Shown one piece after another: positions 1-8,305 of a DNA stretch of 64,000 nucleotides. The position numbers were made by a program, and so were the translations under genes. Within the stretch, counting starts at the first letter, position 1. Every line of letters starts with the position of its first letter. Source of the DNA: Clostridiaceae bacterium (lineage in GTDB: Bacteria; Bacillota; Clostridia; Peptostreptococcales; Natronincolaceae); NCBI GenBank assembly GCA_018432235.1, contig JAHDLO010000007.1, positions 62,001 through 126,000 on the forward strand, given 5' to 3'. The notes under the pieces are model-generated. The model was not told where the DNA came from and did not search any database. It saw only the letters and a list, made by a program, of their open reading frames with translations.

Positions 1-100
1 TAGCAGTAAAAGCTCGAAATGCTTGTTAGAGTAGCAAATTATAATTATTAATTAAATTGAAAAAAAGAGAGTTTAGGATTTGTTTAACTTTATACCTCCT

Positions 101-146
101 GTTTGTTTAATGTGATTTGATATTATTATCACATAAATAAACAAAC
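101..146. promoter_or_regulatory. Inverted repeat upstream of the 4Fe-4S membrane protein
   Basis: Left arm GTTTGTTTA-ATGTGAT (101-116) pairs with ATCACAT (128-134) and TAAACAAAC (138-146), with three unpaired bases in the right arm and an 11-nt centre. The arms end about 20 bp before the start codon at 167. This could be an operator or an RNA hairpin; the TGTGA/TCACA halves recall CRP/FNR sites, but their spacing is too wide for a standard site. Confidence 0.4.
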
Positions 147-166
147 CAAATATACGGAGGTATGTA

Positions 167-988
167 ATGAATATTAATACTAAGAAATTAGAAAAAACAG
201 ACATTCTTAATACTAAGAAATTAGCAAAAACAGCCATTCCTTTTTTTCTAACAATATTCCCGTTTGTTTTTCAATCCCTTATTGAGGCGACTTTCGAAAA
301 TGCAGTTCAACTTAGCATTATAGCAGCTCCAATAATATTTATTTTGTTTGCCATTATCTTTAAAAGAAGCTTTTGCGGTTTTTTGTGCTTGGTGGGGGCG
401 CTGCAAAGGGTTGTTGGATATATAGGATTCAAGGTTTTAAAAAAAAGGGTCACAGTTCCTGCAACACTCGATAAGTATCTTAGAGCAGCGAAATACATCA
501 TACTTATAGGTTTTGCAGTATTATCCATTGCAGGCGGCAAGTTACTGCTACAAGTCAGTGTTGACGATGTGTTTGAGCAATATGACATAATATTGACTGG
601 ATTAGCCTGGATAAGTATTATGTTGATATTTGTAACAATTATTGGCTCATTCTTTATTGATAGATTCTTCTGCAAATATATCTGCGTACAGGGTGCTGTC
701 GCCGGAGTTGCAGGTCGGTTTAGCCCCAGTGGTATCGTCCGGTGCGAAGATAAGTGCATCAATTGCACGTTATGTACAAAGAAATGTCCCTCAAATCTAG
801 AGGTGCATAAAATGAAGAAGGTAATATCGGCTGAATGTTTTAACTGCCAAAAATGCATTGTTGTATGTCCAAAGAAAGGGGCATTAACTAATAGTTTTGC
901 AGGCAGAAAAATCCCGTTAGTTTTGTTTGTAGCAATGGCAGGGATGGTTTTCATATTGTTAACCTTTTTAATAACGCTATTTTTATAG
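167..988 (+). CDS. NapH/NosR-like membrane protein with two 4Fe-4S clusters
   Basis: A 273-residue polytopic membrane protein. Hydrophobic segments lie near residues 25-40, 50-66, 110-130, 145-166 and 250-272. Two bacterial ferredoxin-type cysteine sets sit between the last two segments: C196-x2-C199-x2-C202-x3-C206-P, and a second set near 224-234. CxxxC pairs near the second and fourth membrane segments are in the places of the conserved cysteines of NapH/NosR/CcoG-type proteins. Such proteins pass electrons between quinol or ferredoxin and a periplasmic or membrane partner; no partner gene is adjacent, so the role is open. The start is fixed by ACGGAGG at 154-160. The N-terminus carries an 11-residue tandem duplication. 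Confidence 0.75.
   Translation: MNINTKKLEKTDILNTKKLAKTAIPFFLTIFPFVFQSLIEATFENAVQLSIIAAPIIFILFAIIFKRSFCGFLCLVGALQRVVGYIGFKVLKKRVTVPATLDKYLRAAKYIILIGFAVLSIAGGKLLLQVSVDDVFEQYDIILTGLAWISIMLIFVTIIGSFFIDRFFCKYICVQGAVAGVAGRFSPSGIVRCEDKCINCTLCTKKCPSNLEVHKMKKVISAECFNCQKCIVVCPKKGALTNSFAGRKIPLVLFVAMAGMVFILLTFLITLFL
176..238 (+). repeat. 33-bp in-frame tandem repeat at the N-terminus
   Basis: AATACTAAGAAATTAG occurs at 176 and again at 209, exactly 33 bp (11 codons) apart. The peptide pattern NTKKLxKTxI is repeated. The copies differ at only a few bases, which suggests a fairly recent slippage duplication. Confidence 0.85.
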
Positions 989-1031
989 ATGGTGCTATGA
1001 TCAGGTGTCGATCCATTTCTTTAACAATAAT

Positions 1032-1124
1032 AACAGAACTCCGGAGGAATAGGAATTAACCAAGCTGCGCAAGGAGCTTCAGCAACTCAAAATGGAGAAT
1101 GATATCCTCTCCCAGCATGGATGA
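1032..1124 (+). pseudogene. IS3-family OrfA remnant
   Basis: In the frame starting at 1032 the DNA reads RTPEE, a stop, then ELTKLRKELQQLKMENDIL, then a second stop. The pattern KLRKELQQLKMENDIL is the leucine-zipper tail typical of IS3-family OrfA proteins. The rest of the element is gone and two stops interrupt this piece. No terminal inverted repeats were found around it. Confidence 0.6.
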
Positions 1125-1133
1125 ATGGCTGCC

Positions 1134-1307
1134 AAGGCCCCACCAGCTCAAGGCGGCATCATTTTTATCTACTCAAGGCATGTAGAGACGGTTGTACTTC
1201 TTTCCCACAAAAAAGCAGACACAGATATCAACGTAAATGTGGGGTTTGGAGAAGGTGAAGGAAAAATCTCCGTAAAAAATATTGCTCAGAAAGTAGATTT
1301 AATATAA
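1134..1307 (+). pseudogene. RumA-like/methylase C-terminal fragment, copy 1
   Basis: The frame reads HVETVVLLSHKKAD from 1179 and then VGFGEGEGKISV. This resembles the tail seen in clostridial proteins annotated as RumA-type methyltransferases or DNA methylases. It lacks a start and any catalytic part and runs out of similarity just before the stop at 1307. A second, diverged copy lies at 6037-6162, so the helicase-PLD gene is bracketed by the same fragment in the same direction. Confidence 0.5.
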
Positions 1308-1477
1308 ATCTTTGAATAGATCAATATTTATATGAGTTTTTAATAAAATCGTATAGTACTAGAGGCTAAGTATGAGTCAATTAGATGGCACATAAACTTA
1401 GTCTCTTTTTAGTATAATACTGGGAATCTTTTTATGAAACGTATATAATATAAGAAAAGCTTATAAGGAGTATGAAT

Positions 1478-1783
1478 ATGAACTCTGAAATCATAATGTA
1501 TCAGACCGAAGATGGTTTAGCAAAAATAGAAACTACTTTTGAAAATGATTCAGTTTGGCTCTCTATTGATCAAATGGCTGAATTATTCCAGAGGGATAGA
1601 AGTGGCATTGGTGAACATATAAGAAATATTTTTAAAGAAGTTGAACTTGAAAAAAGTTCAGTGTGGGCAAAATTTGCCTACACTGCTTCTGACGGAAAAG
1701 ATTATCAAGCATATTACGGCACTGGAAGAAATGGGAATGAAACTGTTAGGAATCAAGAAACAAAATATCAATATTTGGATTGA
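1478..1783 (+). pseudogene. Truncated RhuM-family (virulence RhuM) protein
   Basis: Residues 1-70 match the start of RhuM-family proteins: MNSEIIMYQTEDGLAKIE, then VWLSIDQMAELFQRDRS, then VWAKFAYTASDGKDYQ. Complete members are usually above 300 residues; here the similarity stops near residue 75 and the frame ends at residue 101. AAGGAG at 1465-1470 favours the ATG at 1478 over the one at 1472. RhuM proteins are common next to phage or defence genes, with unclear function. What follows is AT-rich and not coding in any clear frame. Confidence 0.7.
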
Positions 1784-1806
1784 GAGTGAAAAGAAAACTC
1801 CTGAAA

Positions 1807-1836
1807 AGTATCTTCCTGTATTGGAAGATACTTTTT
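1807..1836 (+). terminator. Rho-independent terminator
   Basis: A perfect 10-bp stem AGTATCTTCC/GGAAGATACT (1807-1816 and 1823-1832) with a 6-nt loop is followed by TTTTT. It closes the broken RhuM unit before the helicase gene. Confidence 0.8.
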
Positions 1837-1946
1837 AGAACGGATAGTGAGATTTTTTCTAAAGAGCTAATTGAGATTGAAAGAATTTGAAATAGAAATT
1901 TTGAAGTTTTTGATGATTAAAATAATTAAATTGAAGGGGCAGTTAT

Positions 1947-4900
1947 ATGAATAATATTGATAGAGCCATTCAGTATTATATGGAGTATGAGTCTCATAAC
2001 AGACTGAATAGTGTTGAAATACCAAAAGATGCAATGGGACTTGATTATTCGTATGTGAATAATTTAGAAAAACTGAGGAATCACATCAATCTTAAGGTTA
2101 AATCGGAAATAACTTTTATTTTTGATTATGAAATGAAATATTTAAATGGTAAGGCAAGAAAATCATTTTTAGATGCTCTTTTTGAGATAGAAAAAGAAAA
2201 TGATCTTCAGACAAAAGAGTATCTTGAAGAGCTTTTGAAAACTCATGGTCTTTGCACTTCGTCTCAAACAGAAAGTCGAATCAACAGAGTTATAGAGCTT
2301 ATTAAGGACAAGTATATAACGATTCTTTCACCTTTATACAGCATTGGTGAGAAGAACATGCATCTCATAGGATTTAAGTGTTTTATTGAAGACGATGTGT
2401 TAAGGGTTGAAGAGTTTAGAATCAACCGTGGCGTTCTTGAGAAGCTTATGCTTACTGAAGTTGGTTTTGGAATTGAAGAGGTTCTCGGTGGTTTTGAAGC
2501 CACTCAAGAAGTTTTTAGTAATATTCATGAGTTAAAATTTTATACATACTGCGAAGCTATGAATGCACTATCGAGCACACTGACAGAGATGTTTCCTCTA
2601 ATTAAAAAACAGTTGAATGAAGGATATAAACGTCTCGTTTTAATATCACTTGAAGGGTTGTCGGAACTCTATTATCCGCCTTTTAAAGATGATATGAAGC
2701 TTTTAAGTTCTCTAAATAACAGACACGATTCCAAGCTTCTAAGTAAGTATCTTCTCCATAATGAGAATATGTCAAAAGATGCTAGCGAGATACACCTTAA
2801 TTCGCATTATGGGTCGTATACGGATGTATTTGCTGTTAATGAAAAGCAGTGGGTAGTTATCAGCGGTACGCACCAATCTGAAATTCTGGCAGTGTCAGGA
2901 CCTCCTGGTACGGGGAAAACCACGCTACTCAAAGAGCTTATTGCCGATTTATCAGTAAATCGGACTAGACGCCTTATCGATGCATGGGAAAAAGACTGGG
3001 AATTGTGGAGACAAAATGATAATGGCGTCTATAGTTCACCCTTTGGAGGCGCGAATTTTGAGTCTATTGTGGTCACTTCGACAAACAATGAAGCAGTTAA
3101 TAATATTGGTGTAGAGATTACAAAAGATATAAGAGATCTTAGAAGAGAACTGCATTTGAAACTGGATTTAGATTTTAGCGCAAAACTTGGGAAGAAAGAC
3201 AATCGTATTGATTTTTATAGAAATAATTTAACTGTTTTAATGAAAGATCTTGATGAACTTACTGATGGAATTGATGTATCTAAGGAGATTGAGGAGTTTC
3301 AGGATAAAATAAGTAAGATTGATGAAACAAACAAATGTATTGCTTCATTTCTGGAGAAAAGAAAAGCCTTGAATGAGTTAAATCTTATATTCTTTGAAGA
3401 AGACAAATTATCCATTGAAAAAATGAGCATATATCTCGAAAAGATTAAAATTTATATTTCTGATCTTGAAGTAACTATAAAAATTGAGATGGAAAATGCG
3501 TTATCTGTACTGAAAAGTATAAATCTAAAACTTGACACTCAGTCTGAACGCGAGACTGAACGTAGAAAACTTGAAAAAACTATAAGAAGCACTGAAGACG
3601 AACTAGACTTGTGGTTAAATAAGAGAGCGGGTTTTTTTTCATCAAAGCTTATTAATTTATTTAAAACATTTGGTAGTCTTGGAAACTATATAATTAACAA
3701 AATGTATGGTGACATAGTACATATAGAAACAGAAATTATGAGGAATAGAGTTAGATTAAAATCGGTATTACATGATATTCAAGAGATTGAAAACGATATT
3801 GATGAGTTGAGAATACAACAAAAATCTTTAGATGAAAAAATTAAAGAAATTGAGCAAGATAAGGTCAAACAAAATGATATTGTAGAACGTTTCAATGTGT
3901 TTTTTGACGCGTTTAATGATCTTTCAAAGATTATAGGTACAGATATTCCAACTGTTTGTGAGAGGCTTGAGTATAAGCTTTATAATGCAAAGCCGTTGTA
4001 TATCCTTAGACACAGACTGTTCAAGCTTTCACTTATTATTAATGAAGCTTATATAATAAAAAATAGAGCATCTGTGAAGAACAACCTAAATTTTATTTTA
4101 GATGATGAAGGTAAGGTTATGCAGTCCTTCTTTAGAAGCAATTATAAGTATGATAAAAATATTGAAAATGCGATACGCCAAATTTGGGAAACATTTTGCA
4201 TGTGCTATCCGGTTATTACAACAACACTTCATTCCTTCAGTAGAGATAACTTCCATATGCTGGACAACTTGTTTGACTATATGCTTGTTGATGAAGCCGG
4301 TCAAATTATGCCGTATTATTTGTTGGCACCATTATACAGATGTAAAAATGCTGTTATAGTCGGGGATGAAAAGCAGCTTGAACCTATTAGAGATGCTAAA
4401 AATAAAGTATTTGAAAAATATGTGGATACTTTATCGGGTAGTTTAGATGCAAATAAAGCAACAGCACAAGGCTTAGCGAACTTAGCAACTGATTTTTACG
4501 AAAAAAATAAATCATCAGGGAACGTTGTATATGAAGGTATTATGTTGGAAGAACACAGAAGGTGTGAAAAATCTATTGTTCAGTTTTCCAACAAATATGT
4601 GTATGATAACCGTATGATTGTGCCTAAAGAAGACGAAATCAAAGAATTCTTAGAAAGTAATGTATGCTTTATAGATATAAGAGGCGTGAAGGAGTCAAAT
4701 AACACCAACCTTTCGGAAGTTAAAGCTGTGGCAATTCTTGTCAGAAAATTGCTGGATTTCTATAAGGAAGAAGATATTGCTGTTATAGCGCCTTATAAAA
4801 ATCAGGTGCGTGCTATTGAAGAAGCCCTTGACAATAATTCTGTGAAGGTTGGAACGGTGCACTCTTTCCAGGGGAAGGACAAAGAAGTTGTCATTATGTC

Positions 4901-5729
4901 TATGAATATATCGTCTGAATCTGATATGTTTGCCAAGCGATTTATCGGGAGTAAACCTAATATGTTGAATGTGGCTTTTACAAGATCAAAACAACAACTT
5001 TTTATTGTAGGCAATTACTCTGTTTTAGAAAATTGTGAGAGTACGAACTATTTATATAAGGCAGGAGAGTTTGTGAAAAATCACGGAACTTTGTTTTCAA
5101 TTTATGAATCAGACTCACTTGATAAGTTGACCGATGCACAATATAATTCATTTATTGAACTAATGAATCAGTTGAGTCCGAGAGCGAATACGAAATTTGA
5201 AAAGATCTTTAGGCCATATCTGAATGATGTAAACATTCTTGAAGATAAGTACCACTATCTACTACTGATGAGTTTATTTGAGAATGCAGATTCAAGTGTG
5301 TCTGTGGTTTGTCCTTGGGTGACAAAATCGGTTATTAAAGACGAATTTATTGAGAATATCAAGAATTTTAAAGCGGCAAAGAAGGATTATAATATCGTGT
5401 TTGGATATAAGAATTCAAAAGATACATTAAACTCTGATGAAGAAATAAGCTCAATCATTAAAAGGGATAATCAATTTGCATATGGTAAAAATCTTGAATT
5501 GGAAATGAAACAATTAGTGTATCTAAAAGAAGTCATGGGCGAAAATCTAAAATATAGGCCACCACTCCATACAAAAGCGCTTATTGTTGACAACGAATAT
5601 TTGCTTATCGGTTCTCATAACTGGCTCTCGAAACAAGGACAGAAAAAAGGTGATAGAGAGGAAATGACCGTTATCATTCAAGATGAAGGAATGATAGAAT
5701 ATATTCTTAAAAAGTATGGAATTGTTTAA
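1947..5729 (+). CDS. SF1 (COG1112-type) helicase fused to PLD nuclease domain, Mokosh type II-like
   Basis: A 1260-residue protein. Superfamily 1 motifs are present in order: Walker A GPPGTGKTT at 318-326, motif II DEAG at 782-785, VGDEKQLEP soon after, VHSFQGKDKEVV (motif V), and VAFTRSKQQL from 1009 (motif VI). A long charged, probably coiled-coil insertion fills about 400-700. The C-terminus carries one phospholipase D motif, H1208-x-K1210-x4-D1215-x6-GSHNW. An RNA/DNA helicase of this class fused to a PLD nuclease in one chain is the described architecture of the anti-phage system Mokosh type II (MkoC). It stands alone, with a ribosome site GAAGGGG before 1947. The family link is from architecture only; activity is inferred. 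It is bracketed by two copies of one methylase-like fragment. Confidence 0.8.
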   Translation: MNNIDRAIQYYMEYESHNRLNSVEIPKDAMGLDYSYVNNLEKLRNHINLKVKSEITFIFDYEMKYLNGKARKSFLDALFEIEKENDLQTKEYLEELLKTHGLCTSSQTESRINRVIELIKDKYITILSPLYSIGEKNMHLIGFKCFIEDDVLRVEEFRINRGVLEKLMLTEVGFGIEEVLGGFEATQEVFSNIHELKFYTYCEAMNALSSTLTEMFPLIKKQLNEGYKRLVLISLEGLSELYYPPFKDDMKLLSSLNNRHDSKLLSKYLLHNENMSKDASEIHLNSHYGSYTDVFAVNEKQWVVISGTHQSEILAVSGPPGTGKTTLLKELIADLSVNRTRRLIDAWEKDWELWRQNDNGVYSSPFGGANFESIVVTSTNNEAVNNIGVEITKDIRDLRRELHLKLDLDFSAKLGKKDNRIDFYRNNLTVLMKDLDELTDGIDVSKEIEEFQDKISKIDETNKCIASFLEKRKALNELNLIFFEEDKLSIEKMSIYLEKIKIYISDLEVTIKIEMENALSVLKSINLKLDTQSERETERRKLEKTIRSTEDELDLWLNKRAGFFSSKLINLFKTFGSLGNYIINKMYGDIVHIETEIMRNRVRLKSVLHDIQEIENDIDELRIQQKSLDEKIKEIEQDKVKQNDIVERFNVFFDAFNDLSKIIGTDIPTVCERLEYKLYNAKPLYILRHRLFKLSLIINEAYIIKNRASVKNNLNFILDDEGKVMQSFFRSNYKYDKNIENAIRQIWETFCMCYPVITTTLHSFSRDNFHMLDNLFDYMLVDEAGQIMPYYLLAPLYRCKNAVIVGDEKQLEPIRDAKNKVFEKYVDTLSGSLDANKATAQGLANLATDFYEKNKSSGNVVYEGIMLEEHRRCEKSIVQFSNKYVYDNRMIVPKEDEIKEFLESNVCFIDIRGVKESNNTNLSEVKAVAILVRKLLDFYKEEDIAVIAPYKNQVRAIEEALDNNSVKVGTVHSFQGKDKEVVIMSMNISSESDMFAKRFIGSKPNMLNVAFTRSKQQLFIVGNYSVLENCESTNYLYKAGEFVKNHGTLFSIYESDSLDKLTDAQYNSFIELMNQLSPRANTKFEKIFRPYLNDVNILEDKYHYLLLMSLFENADSSVSVVCPWVTKSVIKDEFIENIKNFKAAKKDYNIVFGYKNSKDTLNSDEEISSIIKRDNQFAYGKNLELEMKQLVYLKEVMGENLKYRPPLHTKALIVDNEYLLIGSHNWLSKQGQKKGDREEMTVIIQDEGMIEYILKKYGIV

Positions 5730-5743
5730 AGGGAGAGTGGCTT

Positions 5744-6007
5744 AAAGTATTAATTAATAACATAATTGAGTCAAATTGTGAAGTCTCAGAAGAGAAAATA
5801 CGATGTATATAAGAAACCTTATTACATGGTAAGGAAATTGAAATCTGTGAATGTAGTGTAGAAGGATCAGTTACTACAGATATTGTTAAATTGATCAAAC
5901 TTACACATAAGTATATATTAACTTTCAATTATATTTTATTAGTAGAAAGGTTTTTAATTCTTCCATAAAACTATCATCTACTTTAATAAGATTTAATATG
6001 ATAGTTT
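5744..6007 (+). other. Decayed reading frame and inverted repeat downstream of the helicase
   Basis: A frame from 5744 reads about 74 codons with one internal stop (near 5807) and contains plausible protein sequence (KVLINNIIESNCEVSEEKIR before the stop). I do not recognise it. It has no good start and is probably a degraded gene. It is followed by a perfect 10-bp inverted repeat AAACTATCAT/ATGATAGTTT at 5968-5977 and 5998-6007, with no T-run after it. Confidence 0.35.
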
Positions 6008-6036
6008 GTGGGGATATGATTTCGAATAGTATAACT

Positions 6037-6162
6037 GTTGAGACGGGTGTACTTCTTTCCCACAGAAATGCTGACACACATATCAAAGTAAATGTGGAGT
6101 TTGGCGAGGGCGACGGAAAAATACCTGTAGGCATGATTGTTGAAAAAGCTGGGGAAAAATAA
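6037..6162 (+). pseudogene. RumA-like/methylase C-terminal fragment, copy 2
   Basis: The frame reads VETGVLLSHRNADTHIKVNV and then EFGEGDGKIPVG before a stop. It aligns with the fragment at 1179-1290 over about 35 residues (VETxVLLSHxxADTxIxVNV, FGEGxGKI) and at the DNA level over about 110 bp. There is no start and no upstream domain. Confidence 0.5.
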
Positions 6163-6257
6163 GGAGTTTTATACAAAAAAAAAATACTTAATATGACATG
6201 CTGTTGTCATATGAAATAATCTATAATGAAGGTATAACTGATAAGGGAGGTGTTACG

Positions 6258-6521
6258 ATGGAAAAGTATTGTCAATCTTGCGCTATGCCAATGGGAGCTA
6301 CGGATGAAATGTATGGCACAAATTTAGATGGAAGCAAGAATCAAGACTATTGTAAGTACTGTTATATGGAGGGAGCATTTACTTCAGACATTTCTATGGA
6401 AGAAATGATTGAAGCTTGTGTTCCTCACATGGTTTCTGCAAATTCTGGGATGAGTCAGGATGAAGCTAGAAATATGATGAAGGAATTCCTTCCTGCATTA
6501 AAACGCTGGGAAAAAGCATAA
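6258..6521 (+). CDS. Putative zinc-ribbon protein
   Basis: An 87-residue protein starting MEKYCQSCAMPMG with a second pair CKYCYMEGAF. This is the pattern of the small putative zinc-ribbon family (Pfam Zn_ribbon_2 type) found as a stand-alone protein or beside regulators. The four cysteines probably bind zinc. AAGGGAGG ending at 6250 decides the ATG at 6258; an earlier in-frame start at 6198 has no ribosome site. It precedes a YoaP-like acetyltransferase by 61 bp, so they may be co-transcribed. Function unknown. Confidence 0.75.
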   Translation: MEKYCQSCAMPMGATDEMYGTNLDGSKNQDYCKYCYMEGAFTSDISMEEMIEACVPHMVSANSGMSQDEARNMMKEFLPALKRWEKA

Positions 6522-6582
6522 TTACAGTGTCGGCATAGATTTCTTTCTATGCCTTCTCGTTATTGCAAAGGAGGATTTATAG

Positions 6583-7329
6583 ATGCGTGGCAATTATATT
6601 AATTTAGAAGTAAATAATATTGCTGACGAACATTTGTGCTGTGCGATTTCTGATAAGAAACACCAGATTGGTGTTGATGTGAAGAAATCTTGGTTATGTG
6701 AAAGAATATCCGAAGGGCATGTTTTTAGAAAACTTGATGCAAAAGGAAAGGTTTTTATAGAATATGCGCCGCTGGAAACGGCTTGGGTTCCTGTTAATGG
6801 CGCAAACTATATTTATATCTATTGTTTCTGGGTGTCAGGTAGTTTCAAAAGCATGGGAAATGGCAAAGATTTGTTAGAGTATTGCATTGAAGATGCTAAA
6901 AAGCAAAAGAAATCTGGTATATGTGTCATGAGTTCAAAGAAAAAAACACCTTTTCTCACTGACAAAAAATATATGTTGAAATACGGATTTGAAGTCGTCG
7001 ATTCAATAGGAGATTATGAGCTATTAGCCCTATCGTTTGATGGACAAAAACCTGTTTTCTCAGAGTGTGCACGTAAGCAAGAGATTGAGTCCCGGGACCT
7101 TACCATTTATTATTCAAAACAATGTCCCTACATCCCCAATTGTATTCAGCAAATTGAACAATATTGCAAAGATCATAATATCCCTTTAAGTTTGATAGAA
7201 GTCGATACACTAGAAAAAGCCAAGACTGTACCAGCTGTATTTAACAATTATGCAGTATTTTATCAAGGCATGTTTAAGACTATACATTTGCTAAATGAAG
7301 GGTATTTGAAAAAGAAGGTTTTGGTGTAG
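6583..7329 (+). CDS. GNAT N-acetyltransferase with YoaP-like C-terminal domain
   Basis: A 248-residue protein. Residues 1-150 look like a GNAT fold, with the acetyl-CoA loop near SGSFKSMGNGKDLLEYC. Residues 160-245 resemble the YoaP domain, a thioredoxin-like segment with IYYSKQCPYIPNC and VPAVFNNYAVFYQGMF. The Bacillus subtilis YoaP protein has this arrangement; its substrate is not known. AAAGGAGG before 6583 supports the start. It follows the zinc-ribbon gene, with a decayed TetR regulator downstream. Confidence 0.75.
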   Translation: MRGNYINLEVNNIADEHLCCAISDKKHQIGVDVKKSWLCERISEGHVFRKLDAKGKVFIEYAPLETAWVPVNGANYIYIYCFWVSGSFKSMGNGKDLLEYCIEDAKKQKKSGICVMSSKKKTPFLTDKKYMLKYGFEVVDSIGDYELLALSFDGQKPVFSECARKQEIESRDLTIYYSKQCPYIPNCIQQIEQYCKDHNIPLSLIEVDTLEKAKTVPAVFNNYAVFYQGMFKTIHLLNEGYLKKKVLV

Positions 7330-7399
7330 CCGTTCCACCACCACACACCAGAAGAGCACATTCTTTCACCTTCCAAGGCCTTTTGCCTATGCCAATAGT

Positions 7400-7735
7400 G
7401 CTGATACCACTCTAAACGCAAGCGCATTTCAAAGCATATTTGAATATTTGGAGGAAAATTTCACAGTTTACAAGTTGCTTCTTAACAATGAGGGATTTGG
7501 ATTTTTCCGTAGCCGCTTATATGCCATTATTACTCAAACAGTGACAGAGGTTATCGGTGAAAAGTCAGAAAACCACGCATTTTCAAATGGTGTGACTACT
7601 CATTTTTTGGCTTCTGGGTTTATTGGTGTATTGGAATGGTGGATCAATAATTCTATGCCCTGCAATGTTCAGGAAATTACTGAGCAGCTTATGTTTTTGC
7701 TAGAACCATACACCAAGCACCTTGTATCACGCTAA
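7400..7735 (+). pseudogene. TetR-family regulator, C-terminal ligand domain only
   Basis: The open frame from about 7400 reads SAFQSIFEYLEENFTVYKLL, then NNEGFGFFRSRLYAIITQTV, and ends LLEPYTKHLVSR. This is the ligand-binding part of a TetR-type repressor; in intact members the FEYLEEN region lies about 70 residues after the start. No helix-turn-helix coding sequence remains upstream, and the junction with the YoaP-like gene is abrupt. A TTG at 7448 could start a 95-residue protein but has no convincing ribosome site. Confidence 0.7.
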
Positions 7736-7851
7736 CCTAATTTGCTGATAAAATTTTTACATTTACTTGAATTGTAATGCCAAAGCAGGCACAAAATCCA
7801 ATAGAAAAGGCCTATCCAGGCGACTTTATCCGATATAAACATCCCCCAAGT

Positions 7852-7879
7852 GATGCCAGAGGGTTACGGCATCTTTTTT
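7852..7879 (+). terminator. Rho-independent terminator
   Basis: Stem GATGCC/GGCATC (7852-7857 and 7868-7873) is followed by six T. It ends the decayed TetR unit. The rest of 7736-8100 shows no other feature I can support. Confidence 0.65.
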
Positions 7880-8100
7880 GTCCACTCAAGCCATCGAGGC
7901 TAACAAAGCTTTTATTTCTACAACTATTCTGCAGGGAACCCCTGAAAATCCAATCATATTTAATGGTAAAGTATATATAAAGCTCACGTTCCTGGGAATT
8001 TACTCATCAATTACTTCATCTAATAATTCAGGTTATTGAGTATTGAGTACATTGAGAAAAATCGATTACGGACTTGATATTTATATCAAAGGATTTAAAC

Positions 8101-8214
8101 ATGACAAAAGGAGCTATATCAAAAATAATTTCCTAGTTATTAGAATAAGGATTTATAAACGGAAAACATTTGGAAGATAACAAGAAGGAAATTTATTATA
8201 CTCTGACAGCTTGA
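8101..8214 (+). pseudogene. MarR-family DNA-binding remnant
   Basis: One frame reads MTKGAISKIIS, stop, LLE, stop, GFINGKHLEDNKKEIYYTLT, then a third stop. This is the recognition helix and wing of a MarR-type regulator (pattern TKGAISKI...L...G.I......DNKKEI.Y.LT). Two in-frame stops and the missing flanks show it is dead. Its end overlaps the -35 element of the next promoter. Confidence 0.6.
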
Positions 8215-8241
8215 CCTTTACGCAGCGTAATAGTTTATATT
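8211..8241 (+). promoter_or_regulatory. MerR-type promoter with 19-bp spacer
   Basis: TTGACC (8211-8216), a 19-bp spacer, then TATATT (8236-8241). Inside the spacer is the dyad TTACG-CAG-CGTAA. An over-long spacer with a central dyad is the signature of promoters twisted into shape by MerR-family activators. It drives the DUF2268 gene and the broken MerR gene that follows it. Confidence 0.75.
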
Positions 8242-8305
8242 ATATATGAGATCATTTAGAGGCCGATGAGTGATTTAAACAAACTTTATGATGGAGGATA
8301 AGAAA

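Noticed and set aside
307-954. Long minus-strand open frame (215 codons) opposite the 4Fe-4S protein
   Set aside because: It lies wholly antisense to a well-supported gene with a ribosome site, has no ribosome site of its own and no recognisable domain.
7777-7980. 67-codon plus-strand frame after the TetR remnant
   Set aside because: It spans a terminator hairpin, has no ribosome site and no recognisable sequence.
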